From NCBI RefSeq assembly GCF_051014685.1, contig NW_027478538.1:310001-374000 (forward strand): a stretch of DNA of 64,000 bases, written 5' to 3'. How positions within the stretch are numbered: position 1 is the stretch's first letter; each line of letters begins with the position of its first letter. Made by a program: the position numbers and the translations under genes. This document shows, piece after piece, positions 1-13,580 of this stretch. The notes beneath the pieces were generated by a model that did not search any database, was not told the origin of the DNA, and worked only from the letters and a program-made list of their open reading frames with translations. Source of the DNA: Ptiloglossa arizonensis. Its lineage: Eukaryota; Arthropoda; Insecta; Hymenoptera; Colletidae.

Positions 1-3000
1 CTTTGTTCGTTTCTCTGTTTCTTTGTTCGTTTCTCCGTTTATTTCTCCGTTTCTCCGTTTCTTTCTTCGTTTCTCCGTTTCTTTGTTCGTTTCTGCGTTT
101 ATTTTCTTCGCTTCTCCGTTTCTTTGTTCGTTTCTCCGTTTATTTTTTCGTTTCTCCATTTATTTCTCCGTTTCTCCGTCTATCTTTCTTCGTTACTCCG
201 GTTCTTTCTTCGTTTCTCCGTTTCTTTCTTCGTTTCTCCGTTTCTTTCTTCGTTTCTCCGTTTCTTTCTTCGTTTCTCCGTTTCCTATGCGTTTCTCCGT
301 TTTTTTCTTCGTTTCTCCATTTATTTCTCCGTTTCTTTCTTCGTTTCTCCGTTTCTTTGTTCGTTTCTCCGCTTCTTTCTTCGTTTTCCGTTTATTTCTT
401 CGTTTCTCCATTTATTTCTCCGTTTCTTTCTTTGTTTCTCCGTTTCTTTGTTCGTTTCTCCCGTTTCTTTCTTCGTTACTCCGTTTCTCTCATCGTATCT
501 CCGTTTCTTTCTTCGTTTCGCCGTTTCTTTCTTTGGTTCTCCGTTTCTTCCTTCGTTTCTCCGTTTCTTCCTTCGTTTCTCCGTTCCTTTGTTCGTTTCT
601 GCGTTTATTTCTTCCTTTCTCCATTTATTTCCCCGTTTCTCCGTTTCTTTCTTCGTTACTCCGTTTCTCTCATCGTATCTCCGTTTCTTTCTTCGTTTCG
701 CCGTTTCTTTCTTCGTTTCTCCGCTTCTTTCTTCGATTCTCCGTTTCTTTCTACGTTTCTCCGTTTCTTTCTTCGTATCTCCGTTTCTTTCTTCGTTTCT
801 CCGTTTCTTTGTTCGTTTCTCCGTTTCTTTCTTCGTTACTCCGGTTCTTTCTTCGTTCTCCCGTTTCTTTCTTCGTTTTTCCGTTCCTTTCTTCGATTCT
901 CCGTTTCTTCCTTCGTTTCTCCGTTTCTTCCTTCGTTTCTCCTTTTCTTTGTTCGTTTCTGCGTTTATTTCTTCGCTTCTCCGTTTCTTTGTTCGTTTCT
1001 CCGTTTATTTTTTCGTTTCTCCATTTATTTCTCCGTTTCTTCGTTTCTTTCTTCGTTACTCCGGTTCTTTCTTCGTTTCTCCGTTTCTTTCTTCGTTTCT
1101 CCGTTTCTTTCTTCGTTTCTCCGTTTCTTCCTTCGTTTCTCCGTTTCTTCCTTCGTTTCTCCGTTTCTTTGTTCGTTTCTGCGTTTATATCTTCGTTTCT
1201 CCATTTATTTCCCCGTTTCTCCGTTTCTTTCTTCGTTACTCCGTTTCTCTCATCGTATCTCCATTTCTTTCTTCGTTTCTCCGTTTCTTTCTTCGTTTCT
1301 CCGTTTCTTTCTTCATTTCTCCGTTTCTTTGTTCGCTTCTCCGTTTCTTTCTTCGTTTCTCCGTTTCTTTCCTCGTTTCTCCGTTTCTTTCTTCGTTTCT
1401 CCGTTTCTTTCTTCGCTTCTCCGTTTCTTTGTTCGTTTCTCCGTTTATTTCTTCGTTTCTCCATTTATTTCTCCGTTTCTCCGTTTCTTTCTTCGTTACT
1501 CCGGTTCTTTCTTCGTTTCTCCGTTTCTTTCTTCGTTTCTCCGTTTCTTTCTTCGTTTCCCGTTTCTTCCTTCGTTTCTCCGTTTCTTCCTTCGTTTCTC
1601 CTTTTCTTTGTTCGTTTCGGCGTTTATTTCTTCGCTTCTCCGTTTCTTTGTTCGTTTCTCCGTTTATTTCTTCGTTTCTCCATTTATTTCTCCGTTTCTT
1701 CGTTTCTTTCTTCGTTTCTCCGTTTCTTTCTTCGTTTCTCCGTTTCTTTCTTCGTTTCTCCGTTTCTTCGTTCGTTTCATCGTTTCTCCGTTTCTCCGTT
1801 TGTCTGTTTATTCCTTCGTTTCTCCATTTATTTCTCCGATTCTCCGTCTCTTTCTTCGTTTCTTCGTTTCTTTCATCGTTACTCCGTTTCTTTCTTCGTT
1901 TCTCCGTTTCTTTCTTCGTTTCTCCGTTTCTTTCTTCGTTTCTCCGTTTCTTTCTTCGTTTCTCCGTTTATTTCTTCGTTTCTACATTTATTTCACCGTT
2001 TCTTCCTTCGTTTCTCCGTTTGCTTGTCCGTTTCTCCGTTTATTTCTTCGTTTCTCCATTTATTTCTCCGTTTCTCCGTTTCTTTCTTCGTTTCTCCGTT
2101 TCTTTCTTCGATTCTCCGTTTCTTTCTTCGATTCTCCATTTCTTTCTTCGTTTCTCCGTTTCTTTCTTCGTATCTCCGTTTCTTTGTTCGTTTCTTCGTT
2201 TCTTTCTTCGTTTCTTCATTTCCTTCTTCGTTTCTCAGTTTCTTTCTTCGTTTCTCCGTTTGCTTGTTCGTTTCTGCATTTATTTCTTCGTTTCTCCATT
2301 TATTTCACCGTTTCTCCGTATCTTTCTTCGTTTCTACGTTTCTTTGTTCGTTTCTGCGTTTCTTTCTTCGTTACTCCGGTTCTTTCTTCGTTTCTCCGTT
2401 TCTTTCTTCGTTTCTCCGTTTCTTTCTTCGTTTCTCCGTTTCTTTCTTCGTTTCTCCTTTTCTTTGTTCGTTTCTCCGTTTCTTTCATCGTTTCTCCGTT
2501 TCTTTCTTCGTTTCTCCGTTTCTTTCTTCGTTTCTCCTTTTCTTTGTTCGTTTCTCCGTTTCTTTCATCGTTTCTCCGTTTCTTTCTTCGTTTCTCCGTT
2601 TCTTTGTTCGTTTCTCTGTTACTTTGTTCGTTTCTCCGTTTATTTCTCCGTTTCTCCGTTTCTTTCTTCGTTTCTCCGTTTCTTTCTTCGTTTCTCCGTT
2701 TATTTCTTCGTTTCTCCATTTATTTCTCCGTATCTTTCTTTGTTTCTCCGTTTCTTTGTTCGTTTCTCCGTTTCTTTCTTCGTTTCTCCGTTTCTTTCTT
2801 CGTTTCTCCGTTTCTTCGTTCGTTTCATCGTTTCTCCGTTTCTCCGTTTGTCTGCTTATTCCTTCGTTTCTCCATTTATTTCTCCGATTCTCCGTCTCTT
2901 TCTTCGTTTCTTCGTTTCTTTCATCGTTACTCCGTTTCTTTCTTCGTTTCTCCGTTTCTTTCTTCGTTTCTCCGTTTCTTTCTTCGTTTCTCCGTTTCTT

Positions 3001-4134
3001 TCTTCGTTTCTCCGTTTCTTTCTTCGATTCTCCGTTTCTTTCTTCGATTCTCCATTTCTTTCTTCGTGTCTCCGTTTCTTTCTTCGTATCTCCGTTTCTT
3101 TGTTCGTTTCTTCGTTTCTTTCTTCGTTTCTTCATTTCCTTCTTCGTTTCTCAGTTTCTTTCTTCGTTTCTCCGTTTGCTTGTTCGTTTCTGCATTTATT
3201 TCTTCGTTTCTCCATTTATTTCACCGTTTCTCCGTATCTTTCTTCGTTTCTACGTTTCTTTGTTCGTTTCTGCGTTTCTTTCTTCGTTACTCCGGTTCTT
3301 TCTTCGTTTCTCCGTTTCTTTCTTCGTTTCTCCGTTTCTTTCTTCGTTTCTCCGTTTCTTTCTTCGTTTCTCCTTTTCTTTGTTCGTTTCTCCGTTTCTT
3401 TAATCGTTTCTCCGTTTCTTTCTTCGTTTCTCCGTTTCTTTCTTCGTTTCTCCGTTTCTTTCTTCATTTCTCCGTTTCTTTGTTCGCTTCTCCGTTTCTT
3501 TCTTCGTTTCTCCGTTTCTTTCCTCGTTTCTCCGTTTCTTTCTTCGTTTCTCCGTTTCTTTCTTCGCTTCTCCGTTTCTTTGTTCGTTTCTCCGTTTCTT
3601 TCTTCGTTTCTCCGTTTCTTTCCTCGTTTCTCCGTTTGTTTCTTCGTTTCTCCGTTTCTTTCTTCGTTTCTCCGTTTCTTTCTTCGTTTCTCCGTTTCCT
3701 TGTTCGTTTCTCCGTTTATTTCTTCGTTTCTCCATTTATTTCTCCGTTTCTTTCTTCGTTTCTCCGTTTCTTTGTTCGTTTCTCCGTTTCTTTCTTCGTT
3801 TCTCCGTTTCTTTCTTCGTTTCTCCGTTTCTTCGTTCGTTTCATCGTTTCTCCGTTTCTCCGTTTGTCTGTTTATTCCTTCGTTTCTCCATTTATTTCTC
3901 CGATTCTCCGTTTCTTTCTTCGTTTCTTCGTTTCTTTCATCGTTACTCCGCTTCTTTCTTCGTTTCTCCGTTTCTTTCTTCGTTTCTCCGTTTCTTTCTT
4001 CGTTTCTCCGTTTCTTTCTTCGTTTCTCCGTTTATTTCTTCGTTTCTACATTTATTTCACCGTTTCTTCCTTCGTTTCTCCGTTTGCTTGTTCGTTTCTC
4101 CGTTTCTTTCTCCGTTTCTCGGTTTATTTCTTCG

Positions 4135-7100
4135 TTTCTCCGTTTCTTTGTTCGTTTCTCCGTTTCTTTCTTCGTTTCTCCGTTTCTTTGTTCGTTTCTC
4201 CATTTCTTTCTTCGTTTCTCCGTTTCTTTCTTCGTTTCTCCGTTTCTTCGTTCGTTTCATCGTTTCTCCGTTTCTCCGTTTGTCGGTTTATTCCCTCGTT
4301 TCTCCACTTATTTCCCCGTTTCTCCGTTTCTTTCTTCGTTTCTCCGTTTCTTCCTTCGTTTCTCCGTTTCTTCCTTCGTTTCTCCGTTCCTTTGTTCGTT
4401 TCTGCGTTTATTTCTTCGTTTCTCCATTTATTTCCCCGTTTCTTTCTTCGTTACTCCGTTTCTCTCATCGTATCTCCGTTTCTTTCTTCGTTTCGCCGTT
4501 TCTTTCTTCGGTACTCCGTTTCTTCCTTCGTTTCTCCGTTTCTTCCTTCGTTTCTCCGTTCCTTTGTTCGTTTCTGCGTTTATTTCTTCGTTTCTCCATT
4601 TATTTCCCCGTTTCTCCGTTTCTTTCTTCGTTACTCCGTTTCTCTCATCGTATCTCCGTTTCTTTCTTCGTTTTGCCGTTTCTTTCTTCGTTTCTCCGTT
4701 TCTTTCTTCGATTCTCCGTTTCTTTCTACGTTTCTCCGTTTCTTTCTTCGTATCTCCGTTTCTTTCTTCGTTTCTCCGTTTCTTTGTTCGTTTCTCCGTT
4801 TCTTTCTTCGTTACTCCGGTTCTTTCTTCGTTTCTCCGTTTCTTTCTTCGTTTCTCCGTTTCTTTCTTCGTTTCTCCGTTTCTTCCTTCGTTTCTCCGTT
4901 TCTTCCTTCGTTTCTCCTTTTCTTTGTTCGTTTCTGCGTTTATTTCTTCGCTTCTCCGTTTCTTTGTTCGTTCTCCGTTTATTTCTTCGTTTCTCCATTT
5001 ATTTCTCCGTTTCTTCGTTTCTTTCTTCGTTACTCCGGTTCTTTCTTCGTTTCTCCGTTTCTTTCTTCGTTTCTCCGTTTCTTTCTTCGTTTCTCCGTTT
5101 CTTCCTTCGTTTCTCCGTTTCTTCCTTCGTTTCTCCGTTTCTTTGTTCGTTTCTGTGTTTATTTCTTCGTTTCTCCATTTGTTTCCCCGTTTCTCCGTTT
5201 CTTTCTTCGTTACTCCGTTTCTCTCATCGTATCTCCGTTTCTTTCTTCGTTTCTCCGTTTCTTTCTTCGTTTCTCCGTTTCTTTCTTCATTTCTCCGTTT
5301 CTTTGTTCGCTTCTCCGTTTCTTTCTTCGTTTCTCCGTTTCTTTCCTCGTTTCTCCGTTTCTTTCTTCGTTTCTCCGTTTCTTTCTTCGCTTCTCCGTTT
5401 CTTTGTTCGTTTCTCCGTTCATTTCTTCGTTTCTCCATTTATTTCTTCGTTTCTTTCTTCGTTACTCCGGTTCTTTCTTCGTTTCTCCGTTTCTTTCTTC
5501 GTTTCTCCGTTTCTTTCTTCGTTTCTCCGTTTCTTCCTTCGTTTCCCCGTTTCTTCCTTCGTTTCTCCGTTTCTTTGTTCGTTTCTGCGTTTATTTCTTC
5601 GTTTCTGCATTTATTTCCCCGTTTCTCCGTTTCTTTCTTCGTTACTCCGTTTCTCTCATCGTATCTCCGTTTCTTTCTTCGTTTCTCCGTTTCTTTCTTC
5701 GTTTCTCCGTTTCTTTCTTCGTATCTCCGTTTGTTTGTTCGTTTCTTCGTTTCTTTCTTCGTTTCTTCATTTCTTTCTTCGTTTCTCAGTTTCTTTCTTC
5801 GTTTCTCCGTTTGCTTGTTCGTTTCTCCATTTATTTCTTCGTTTCTCCATTTATTTCACCGTTTCTCCGTATCTTTCTTCGTTTCTCCGTTTCTTTGTTC
5901 GTTTCTGCGTTTCTTTCTTCGTTTCTCCATTTATTTCCCCGTTTCTCCGTTTCTTTCTTCGTTACTCCGTTTCTCTCATCGTAACTCCGTTTCTTTCTTC
6001 GTTTCTCCGTTTCTTTCTTCGTTTCTCCGTTTCTTTCTTCGCTACTCCGTTTCTTTGTTCTTTTCTCCGTTTATTTCTTCGTTTCTCCATTTATTTCTCC
6101 GTTTCTCCGTTTCTTTCTCCGTTACTCCGGTTCTTTCTTCGTTTCTCCGTTTCTTTCTTCGTTTCTCCGTTTCTTTCTTCGTTTCTCCGTTTCTTTGTTC
6201 GTTTCTCCGTTTCTTTCATCGTTTCTCCGTTTCTTTCTTCGTTTCTCCGTTTCTTTCTTCGTTTTTCCGTTTCTTTCTTCATTTCTCCGTTTCTTTGTTC
6301 GCTTCTCCGTTTCTTTCTTCGTTTCTCCGTTTCTTTCCTCGTTTCTCCGTTTCTTTCTACGTTTCTCCGTTTCTTTCTTCGCTTCTCCGTTTCTTTGTTC
6401 GTTTCTCCGTTTATTTCTTCATTTCTCGATTTATTTCTCCATTTCTCCGTTTCTTTCTTCGTTACTCCGGTTCTTTCTTCGTTTCTCCGTTTCTTTCTAC
6501 GTTTCTCCGTTTCTTTCTTCGTGTCTCCGTTTCTTTGTTCGTTTCTCCGTTTCTTTCATCGTTTCTCCGTTTCTTTCTTCGTTACTCCGTTTCACTCATC
6601 GTATCTCCGTTTCTTTCTTCGTTTCTCCGTTTCTTTCTTCGTTTCTCCGTTTCTTTCTTCGCTTCTCCGTTTCTTTGTTCGTTTCTCCGTTTATTTCTTC
6701 GTTTCTCCGTTTCTTTCTTCGTTACTCCGGTTCTTTCTTCGTTTCTCCGTTTCTTTCTTCGTTTCTCCGTTTCTTTCTTCGTTTCTCCGTTTCTTCCTTC
6801 GTTTCTCCGTTTCTTCCTTCGTTTCTCCGTTTCTTTGTTCGTTTCTGCGTTTATTTCTTCGTTTCTCCATTTATTTCCCCGTTTCTCCGTTTCTTTCTTC
6901 GTTACTCCGTTTCTCTCATCGTATCTCCGTTTCTTTCTTCGTTTCTCCGTTTCTTTCTTCGTTTCTCCGTTTCTTTCTTCGATTCTCCGGTTCTTTCTTC
7001 GATTCTCCGTTTCTTTCTTCGCTTCTCCGTTTCTTTCTTCGTATCTCCGTTTCTTTGTTCGTTTCTTCGTTTCTTTCTTCGTTTCTTCATTTCTTCCTTC

Positions 7101-8080
7101 GTTTCTCCGTTTCTTCCTTCGTTTCTCCGTTTCTTTGTTCGTTTATGCGTTTATTTCTTCGTTTCTCCATTTATTTCCCCGTTTCTCCGTTTCTTTCATC
7201 GTTTCTCCGTTTCTTTCTTCGTTTCTCCGTTTCTTTCTTCGTTTTTCCGTTTCTTTCTTCATTTCTCCGTTTCTTTGTTCGCTTCTCCGTTTCTTTCTTC
7301 GTTTCTCCGTTTCTTTGCTCGTTTCTCCGTTTCTTTCTACGTTTCTCCGTTTCTTTCTTCGCTTCTCCGTTTCTTTGTTCGTTTCTCCGTTTATTTCTTC
7401 GTTTCTCCATTTATTTCTCCATTTCTACGTTTCTTTCTTCGTTACTCCGGTTCTTTCTTCGTTTCTCCGTTTCTTTCTTCGTTTCTCCGTTTCTTTCTTC
7501 GTTTCTCCGTTTCTTTCTTCGTTTCTCCGTTTCTTTCATCGTTTCTCCGTTTCTATCTTCGTTTCTCCGTTTCTTTCTTCGATTCTCCGTTGCTTTCTTC
7601 ATTTCTCCGTTTCTTTGTTCGCTTCTCCGTTTCTTTCTTCGTTTCTCCATTTCTTTCTTCGTTTCTCCGTTTCTTTGTTCGTTTCTCCGTTTCTTTCTCC
7701 GTTTCTCGGTTTATTTCTTCGTTTCTCCATTTATTTCTCCGTTTCTCCATTTATTTCTTCGTTTCTCCGTTTCCTTGTTCGTTTCTCCGTTCCTTTTTCC
7801 GTTTCTCCAATTCTTTCTTCGATTCTCCGTTTCTTTCTTCGTTTCTCCGTTTCCTGGTTCGTTTCTCCGTTTATTTCTTCGTATCTCCATTTATTTCTCC
7901 GTTTCTCCGTTTCTTTCTTCGTTTCGCCGTTTCCTTCTTTGTTTCTCCGTTTCTTTCTTCGTTTCTCCGTTTCTTTCTTCGTTTCTCCGTTTCGTTGTAC
8001 GTTTCTCCGTTTATTTCTTCGTTTCTCCATTTATTTCTCCGTTTCTTTGTTCGTTTCTCCGTTTCTTTGTTCGTTTCTCC
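4135..8080 (+). repeat. Large duplication block, copy A
   Basis: This block matches about 9,514-13,580 with an offset of 5,379 bp at its left part. The offset is 5,387 bp near 6.9 kb and 5,507 bp near 7.7 kb, because small multiples of the repeat were gained in the other copy. Shared rare variants prove the pairing, for example GTCGGTTTATTCCCTCG at about 4,282 and 9,661, and CTCCACTTATTTCCCC just after. Block ends are approximate because any two parts of the array are similar. Confidence 0.85.
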
Positions 8081-9513
8081 GTTTCTTTAATCGTTTCTCC
8101 GTTTCTTTCTTCGTTTCTCCGTTTCTTTCTTCGTTTCTCCGTTTCTTTCTTCATTTCTCCGTTTCTTTGTTCGCTTCTCCGTTTCTTTCTTCGTTTCTCC
8201 GTTTCTTTCCTCGTTTCTCCGTTTCTTTCTTCGTTTCTCCGTTTCTTTCTTCGCTTCTCCGTTTCTTTGTTCGTTTCTCCGTTTCTTTCTTCGTTTCTCC
8301 GTTTCTTTCCTCGTTTCTCCGTTTGTTTCTTCGTTTCTCCGTTTCTTTCTTCATTTCTCCGTTTCTTTCTTCGTTTCTCCGTTTCCTTGTTCGTTTCTCC
8401 GTTTATTTCTTCGTTTCTCCATTTATTTCTCCGTTTCTTTCTTCGTTTCTCCGTTTCTTTGTTCGTTTCTCCGTTTCTTTCTTCGTTTCTCCGTTTCTTT
8501 CTTCGTTTCTCCGTTTCTTCGTTCGTTTCATCGTTTCTCCGTTTCTCCGTTTGTCTGTTTATTCCTTCGTTTCTCCATTTATTTCTCCGACTCTCCGTTT
8601 CTTTCTTCGTTTCTTCGTTTCTTTCATCGTTACTCCACTTCTTTCTTCGTTTCTCCGTTTCTTTCTTCGTTTCTCCGTTTCTTTCTTCGTTTCTCCGTTT
8701 CTTTCTTCGTTTCTCCGTTTATTTCTTCGTTTCTACATTTATTTCACCGTTTCTTCCTTCGTTTCTCCGTTTGCTTGTTCGTTTCTCCGTTTCTTTCTCC
8801 GTTTCTCGGTTTATTTCTTCGTTTCTCCATTTATTTCTACATTTCTCCGTTTCTTTCTTCGTTTCTCCGTTTCTTCCTTCGTTTCTCCGTTTGCTTGTTC
8901 GTTTCTCCGTTTATTTCTCCGTTTCTCCGTTTCTTTCTTCGTTTCTCCGTTTCTTTGTTCGTTTCTCCGTTTCTTTGTGCGTTTCTCCGTTTCTTTCTTC
9001 GCTTCTCCGTTTCTTTGTTCGTTTCTCCGTTTATTTCTTCGTTTCTCCATTTATTTCTACATTTCTCCGTTTCTTTCTTCGTTTCTCCGTTTCTTCCTTC
9101 GTTTCTCCGTTTGCTTGTTCGTTTCTCCGTTTATTTCTCCGTTTCTCCGTTTCTTTCTTCGTTTCTCCGTTTCTTTGTTCGTTTCTCCGTTTCTTTGTGC
9201 GTTTCTCCGTTTCTTTCTTCGCTTCTCCGTTTCTTTGTTCGTTTCTCCGTTTATTTCTTCGTTTCTCCATTTATTTCTCCGCTTCTCCGTTTCTTTCTTC
9301 GTTACTCCGGTTCTTTCTTCGTGTCTCCGTTTCTTTCTTCGTTTCTCCGATTCTTTCTTCGTTTCTCCGTTTCTTTGTTCGTTTCTCCGTTTCTTTCATC
9401 GTTTCTCCGTTTCTTTCTTCGTTTCTCCGTTTCTTTCTTCGTTTCTCCGTTTCCTTATGCGTTTCTCCGTTTTTTTCTTCGTTTCTCCATTTATTTCTCC
9501 GTTCCTTTCTTCG

Positions 9514-12500
9514 TTTCTCCGTTTCTTTGTTCGTTTCTCCGTTTCTTTCTTCGTTTCTCCGTTTCTTTGTTCGTTTCTCCGTTTCTTTCTTCGTTTCTCC
9601 GTTTCTTTCTTCGTTTCTCCGTTTCTTCGTTCGTTTCATCGTTTCTCCGTTTCTCCGTTTGTCGGTTTATTCCCTCGTTTCTCCACTTATTTCCCCGTTT
9701 CTCCGTTTCTTTCTTCGTTTCTCCGTTTCTTCCTTCGTTTCTCCGTTTCTTCCTTCGTTTCTCCGTTCCTTTGTTCGTTTCTGCGTTTATTTCTTCGTTT
9801 CTCCATTTATTTCCCCGTTTCTTTCTTCGTTACTCCGTTTCTCTCATCGTATCTCCGTTTCTTTCTTCGTTTCGCCGTTTCTTTCTTCGGTACTCCGTTT
9901 CTTCCTTCGTTTCTCCGTTTCTTCCTTCGTTTCTCCGTTCCTTTGTTCGTTTCTGCGTTTATTTCTTCGCTTCTCCATTTATTTCCCCGTTTCTCCGTTT
10001 CTTTCTTCGTTACTCCGTTTCTCTCATCGTATCTCCGTTTCTTTCTTCGTTTTGCCGTTTCTTTCTTCGTTTCTCCGTTTCTTTCTTCGATTCTCCGTTT
10101 CTTTCTACGTTTCTCCGTTTCTTTCTTCGTATCTCCGTTTCTTTCTTCGTTTCTCCGTTTCTTTGTTCGTTTCTCCGTTTCTTTCTTCGTTACTCCGGTT
10201 CTTTCTTCGTTTCTCCGTTTCTTTCTTCGTTTCTCCGTTTCTTTCTTCGTTTCTCCGTTTCTTCCTTCGTTTCTCCGTTTCTTCCTTCGTTTCTCCTTTT
10301 CTTTGTTCGTTTCTGCGTTTATTTCTTCGCTTCTCCGTTTCTTTGTTCGTTCTCCGTTTATTTCTTCGTTTCTCCATTTATTTCTCCGTTTCTTCGTTTC
10401 TTTCTTCGTTACTCCGGTTCTTTCTTCGTTTCTCCGTTTCTTTCTTCGTTTCTCCGTTTCTTTCTTCGTTTCTCCGTTTCTTCCTTCGTTTCTCCGTTTC
10501 TTCCTTCGTTTCTCCGTTTCTTTGTTCGTTTCTGTGTTTATTTCTTCGTTTCTCCATTTGTTTCCCCGTTTCTCCGTTTCTTTCTTCGTTACTCCGTTTC
10601 TCTCATCGTATCTCCGTTTCTTTCTTCGTTTCTCCATTTCTTTCTTCGTTTCTCCGTTTCTTTCTTCATTTCTCCGTTTCTTTGTTCGCTTCTCCGTTTC
10701 TTTCTTCGTTTCTCCGTTTCTTTCCTCGTTTCTCCGTTTCTTTCTTCGTTTCTCCGTTTCTTTCTTCGCTTCTCCGTTTCTTTGTTCGTTTCTCCGTTCA
10801 TTTCTTCGTTTCTCCATTTATTTCTTCGTTTCTTCGTTTCTTTCTTCGTTACTCCGGTTCTTTCTTCGTTTCTCCGTTTCTTTCTTCGTTTCTCCGTTTC
10901 TTTCTTCGTTTCTCCGTTTCTTCCTTCGTTTCCCCGTTTCTTCCTTCGTTTCTCCGTTTCTTTGTTCGTTTCTGCGTTTATTTCTTCGTTTCTGCATTTA
11001 TTTCCCCGTTTCTCCGTTTCTTTCTTCGTTACTCCGTTTCTCTCATCGTATCTCCGTTTCTTTCTTCGTTTCTCCGTTTCTTTCTTCGTTTCTCCGTTTC
11101 TTTCTTCGTATCTCCGTTTGTTTGTTCGTTTCTTCGTTTCTTTCTTCGTTTCTTCATTTCTTTCTTCGTTTCTCAGTTTCTTTCTTCGTTTCTCCGTTTG
11201 CTTGTTCGTTTCTCCATTTATTTCTTCGTTTCTCCATTTATTTCACCGTTTCTCCGTATCTTTCTTCGTTTCTCCGTTTCTTTGTTCGTTTCTGCGTTTC
11301 TTTCTTCGTTTCTCCATTTATTTCCCCGTTTCTCCGTTTCTTTCTTCGTTACTCCGTTTCTCTCATCGTAACTCCGTTTCTTTCTTCGTTTCTCCGTTTC
11401 TTTCTTCGTTTCTCCGTTTCTTTCTTCGCTACTCCGTTTCTTTGTTCTTTTCTCCGTTTATTTCTTCGTTTCTCCATTTATTTCTCCGTTTCTCCGTTTC
11501 TTTCTCCGTTACTCCGGTTCTTTCTTCGTTTCTCCGTTTCTTTCTTCGTTTCTCCGTTTCTTTCTTCGTTTCTCCGTTTCTTTGTTCGTTTCTCCGTTTC
11601 TTTCATCGTTTCTCCGTTTCTTTCTTCGTTTCTCCGTTTCTTTCTTCGTTTTTCCGTTTCTTTCTTCATTTCTCCGTTTCTTTGTTCGCTTCTCCGTTTC
11701 TTTCTTCGTTTCTCCGTTTCTTTCCTCGTTTCTCCGTTTCTTTCTACGTTTCTCCGTTTCTTTCTTCGCTTCTCCGTTTCTTTGTTCGTTTCTCCGTTTA
11801 TTTCTTCGTTTCTCCATTTATTTCTCCATTTCTCCGTTTCTTTCTTCGTTACTCCGGTTCTTTCTTCGTTTCTCCGTTTCTTTCTACGTTTCTCCGTTTC
11901 TTTCTTCGTTTCTCCGTTTCTTTGTTCGTTTCTCCGTTTCTTTCATCGTTTCTCCGTTTCTTTCTTCGTTACTCCGTTTCACTCATCGTATCTCCGTTTC
12001 TTTCTTCGTTTCTCCGTTTCTTTCTTCGTTTCTCCGTTTCTTTCTTCGCTTCTCCGTTTCTTTGTTCGTTTCTCCGTTTATTTCTTCGTTTCTCCGTTTC
12101 TTTCTTCGTTACTCCGGTTCTTTCTTCGTTTCTCCGTTTCTTTCTTCGTTTCTCCGTTTCTTTCTTCGTTTCTCCGTTTCTTCCTTCGTTTCTCCGTTTC
12201 TTCCTTCGTTTCTCCGTTTCTTTGTTCGTTTCTGCGTTTATTTCTTCGTTTCTCCATTTATTTCCCCGTTTCTCCGTTTCTTTCTTCGTTACTCCGTTTC
12301 TCTCATCGTATCTCCGTTTCTTTCTTCGTTTCTCCGTTTCTTTCTTCGTTTCTCCGTTTCTTTCTTCGATTCTCCGGTTCTTTCTTCGATTCTCCGTTTC
12401 TTTCTTCGCTTCTCCGTTTCTTTCTTCGTATCTCCGTTTCTTTGTTCGTTTCTTCGTTTCTTTCTTGGTTTCTTCATTTCTTCCTTCGTTTCTCCGTTTC

Positions 12501-13580
12501 TTCCTTCGTTTCTCCGTTTCTTTGTTCGTTTATGCGTTTATTTCTTCGTTTCTCCATTTATTTCCCCGTTTCTCCGTTTCTTTCATCGTTTCTCCGTTTC
12601 TTTCTTCGTTTCTCCGTTTCTTTCTTCGTTTTTCCGTTTCTTTCTTCATTTCTCCGTTTCTTTGTTCGCTTCTCCGTTTCTTTCTTCGTTTCTCCGTTTC
12701 TTTGCTCGTTTCTCCGTTTCTTTCTACGTTTCTCCGTTTCTTTCTTCGCTTCTCCGTTTCTTTGTTCGTTTCTCCGTTTATTTCTTCGTTTCTCCATTTA
12801 TTTCTCCATTTCTACGTTTCTTTCTTCGTTACTCCGGTTCTTTCTTCGTTTCTCCGTTTCCTTCTTCGTTTCTCCGTTTCTTTCTTCGTTTCTCCGTTTC
12901 TTTCTTCGTTTCTCCGTTTCTTTCATCGTTTCTCCGTTTCTATCTTCGTTTCTCCGTTTCTTTCTTCGATTCTCCGTTGCTTTCTTCATTTCTCCGTTTC
13001 TTTGTTCGCTTCTCCGTTTCTTTCTTCGTTTCTCCATTTCTTTCTTCGTTTCTCCGTTTCTTTCTTCGTTTCTCCGTTTCTTTCTTCGTTTGTCCGTTTC
13101 TTTCATCGTTTCTCCGTTTCTATCTTCGTTTCTCCGTTTCTTTCTTCGATTCTCCGTCGCTTTCTTCATTTCTCTGTTTCTTTGTTCGCTTCTCCGTTTC
13201 TTTCTTCGTTTCTCCGTTTCTTTGCTCGTTTCTCCATTTATTTCTCCGTTTCTCCATTTATTTCTTCGTTTCTCCGTTTCCTTGTTCGTTTCTCCGTTCC
13301 TTTTTCCGTTTCTCCAATTCTTTCTTCGATTCTCCGTTTCTTTCTTCGTTTCTCCGTTTCCTGGTTCGTTTCTCCGTTTATTTCTTCGTATCTCCATTTA
13401 TTTCTCCGTTTCTCCGTTTCTTTCTTCGTTTCGCCGTTTCCTTCTTTGTTTCTCCGTTTCTTTCTTCGTTTCTCCGTTTCTTTCTTCGTTTCTCCGTTTC
13501 GTTGTACGTTTCTCCGTTTATTTCTTCGTTTCTCCATTTATTTCTCCGTTTCTTTGTTCGTTTCTCCGTTTCTTTGTTCG
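9514..13580 (+). repeat. Large duplication block, copy B (partner of 4,135-8,080)
   Basis: This is the second copy of the block at 4.1-8.1 kb. Relative to copy A it has an internal gain of about 120 bp near 13.05-13.2 kb, where the TTTCTATCTTCG phrase and its surroundings occur twice. Most of it is also contained in the tandem unit 9,899-14,072, so the A-to-B copying came before the B-to-C tandem event. Confidence 0.85.

Noticed and set aside
4428..5438. Reverse-strand frames of up to 336 codons rich in Lys, Arg and Glu, repeated at 9,807-10,817 and 14,029-14,991
   Set aside because: They are repeat translations. They begin at ATGGAGAAACG (from the CCATTTATT variants) and end at TAA from the TTTATTT variants. 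Their recurrence only reflects the duplicated blocks.
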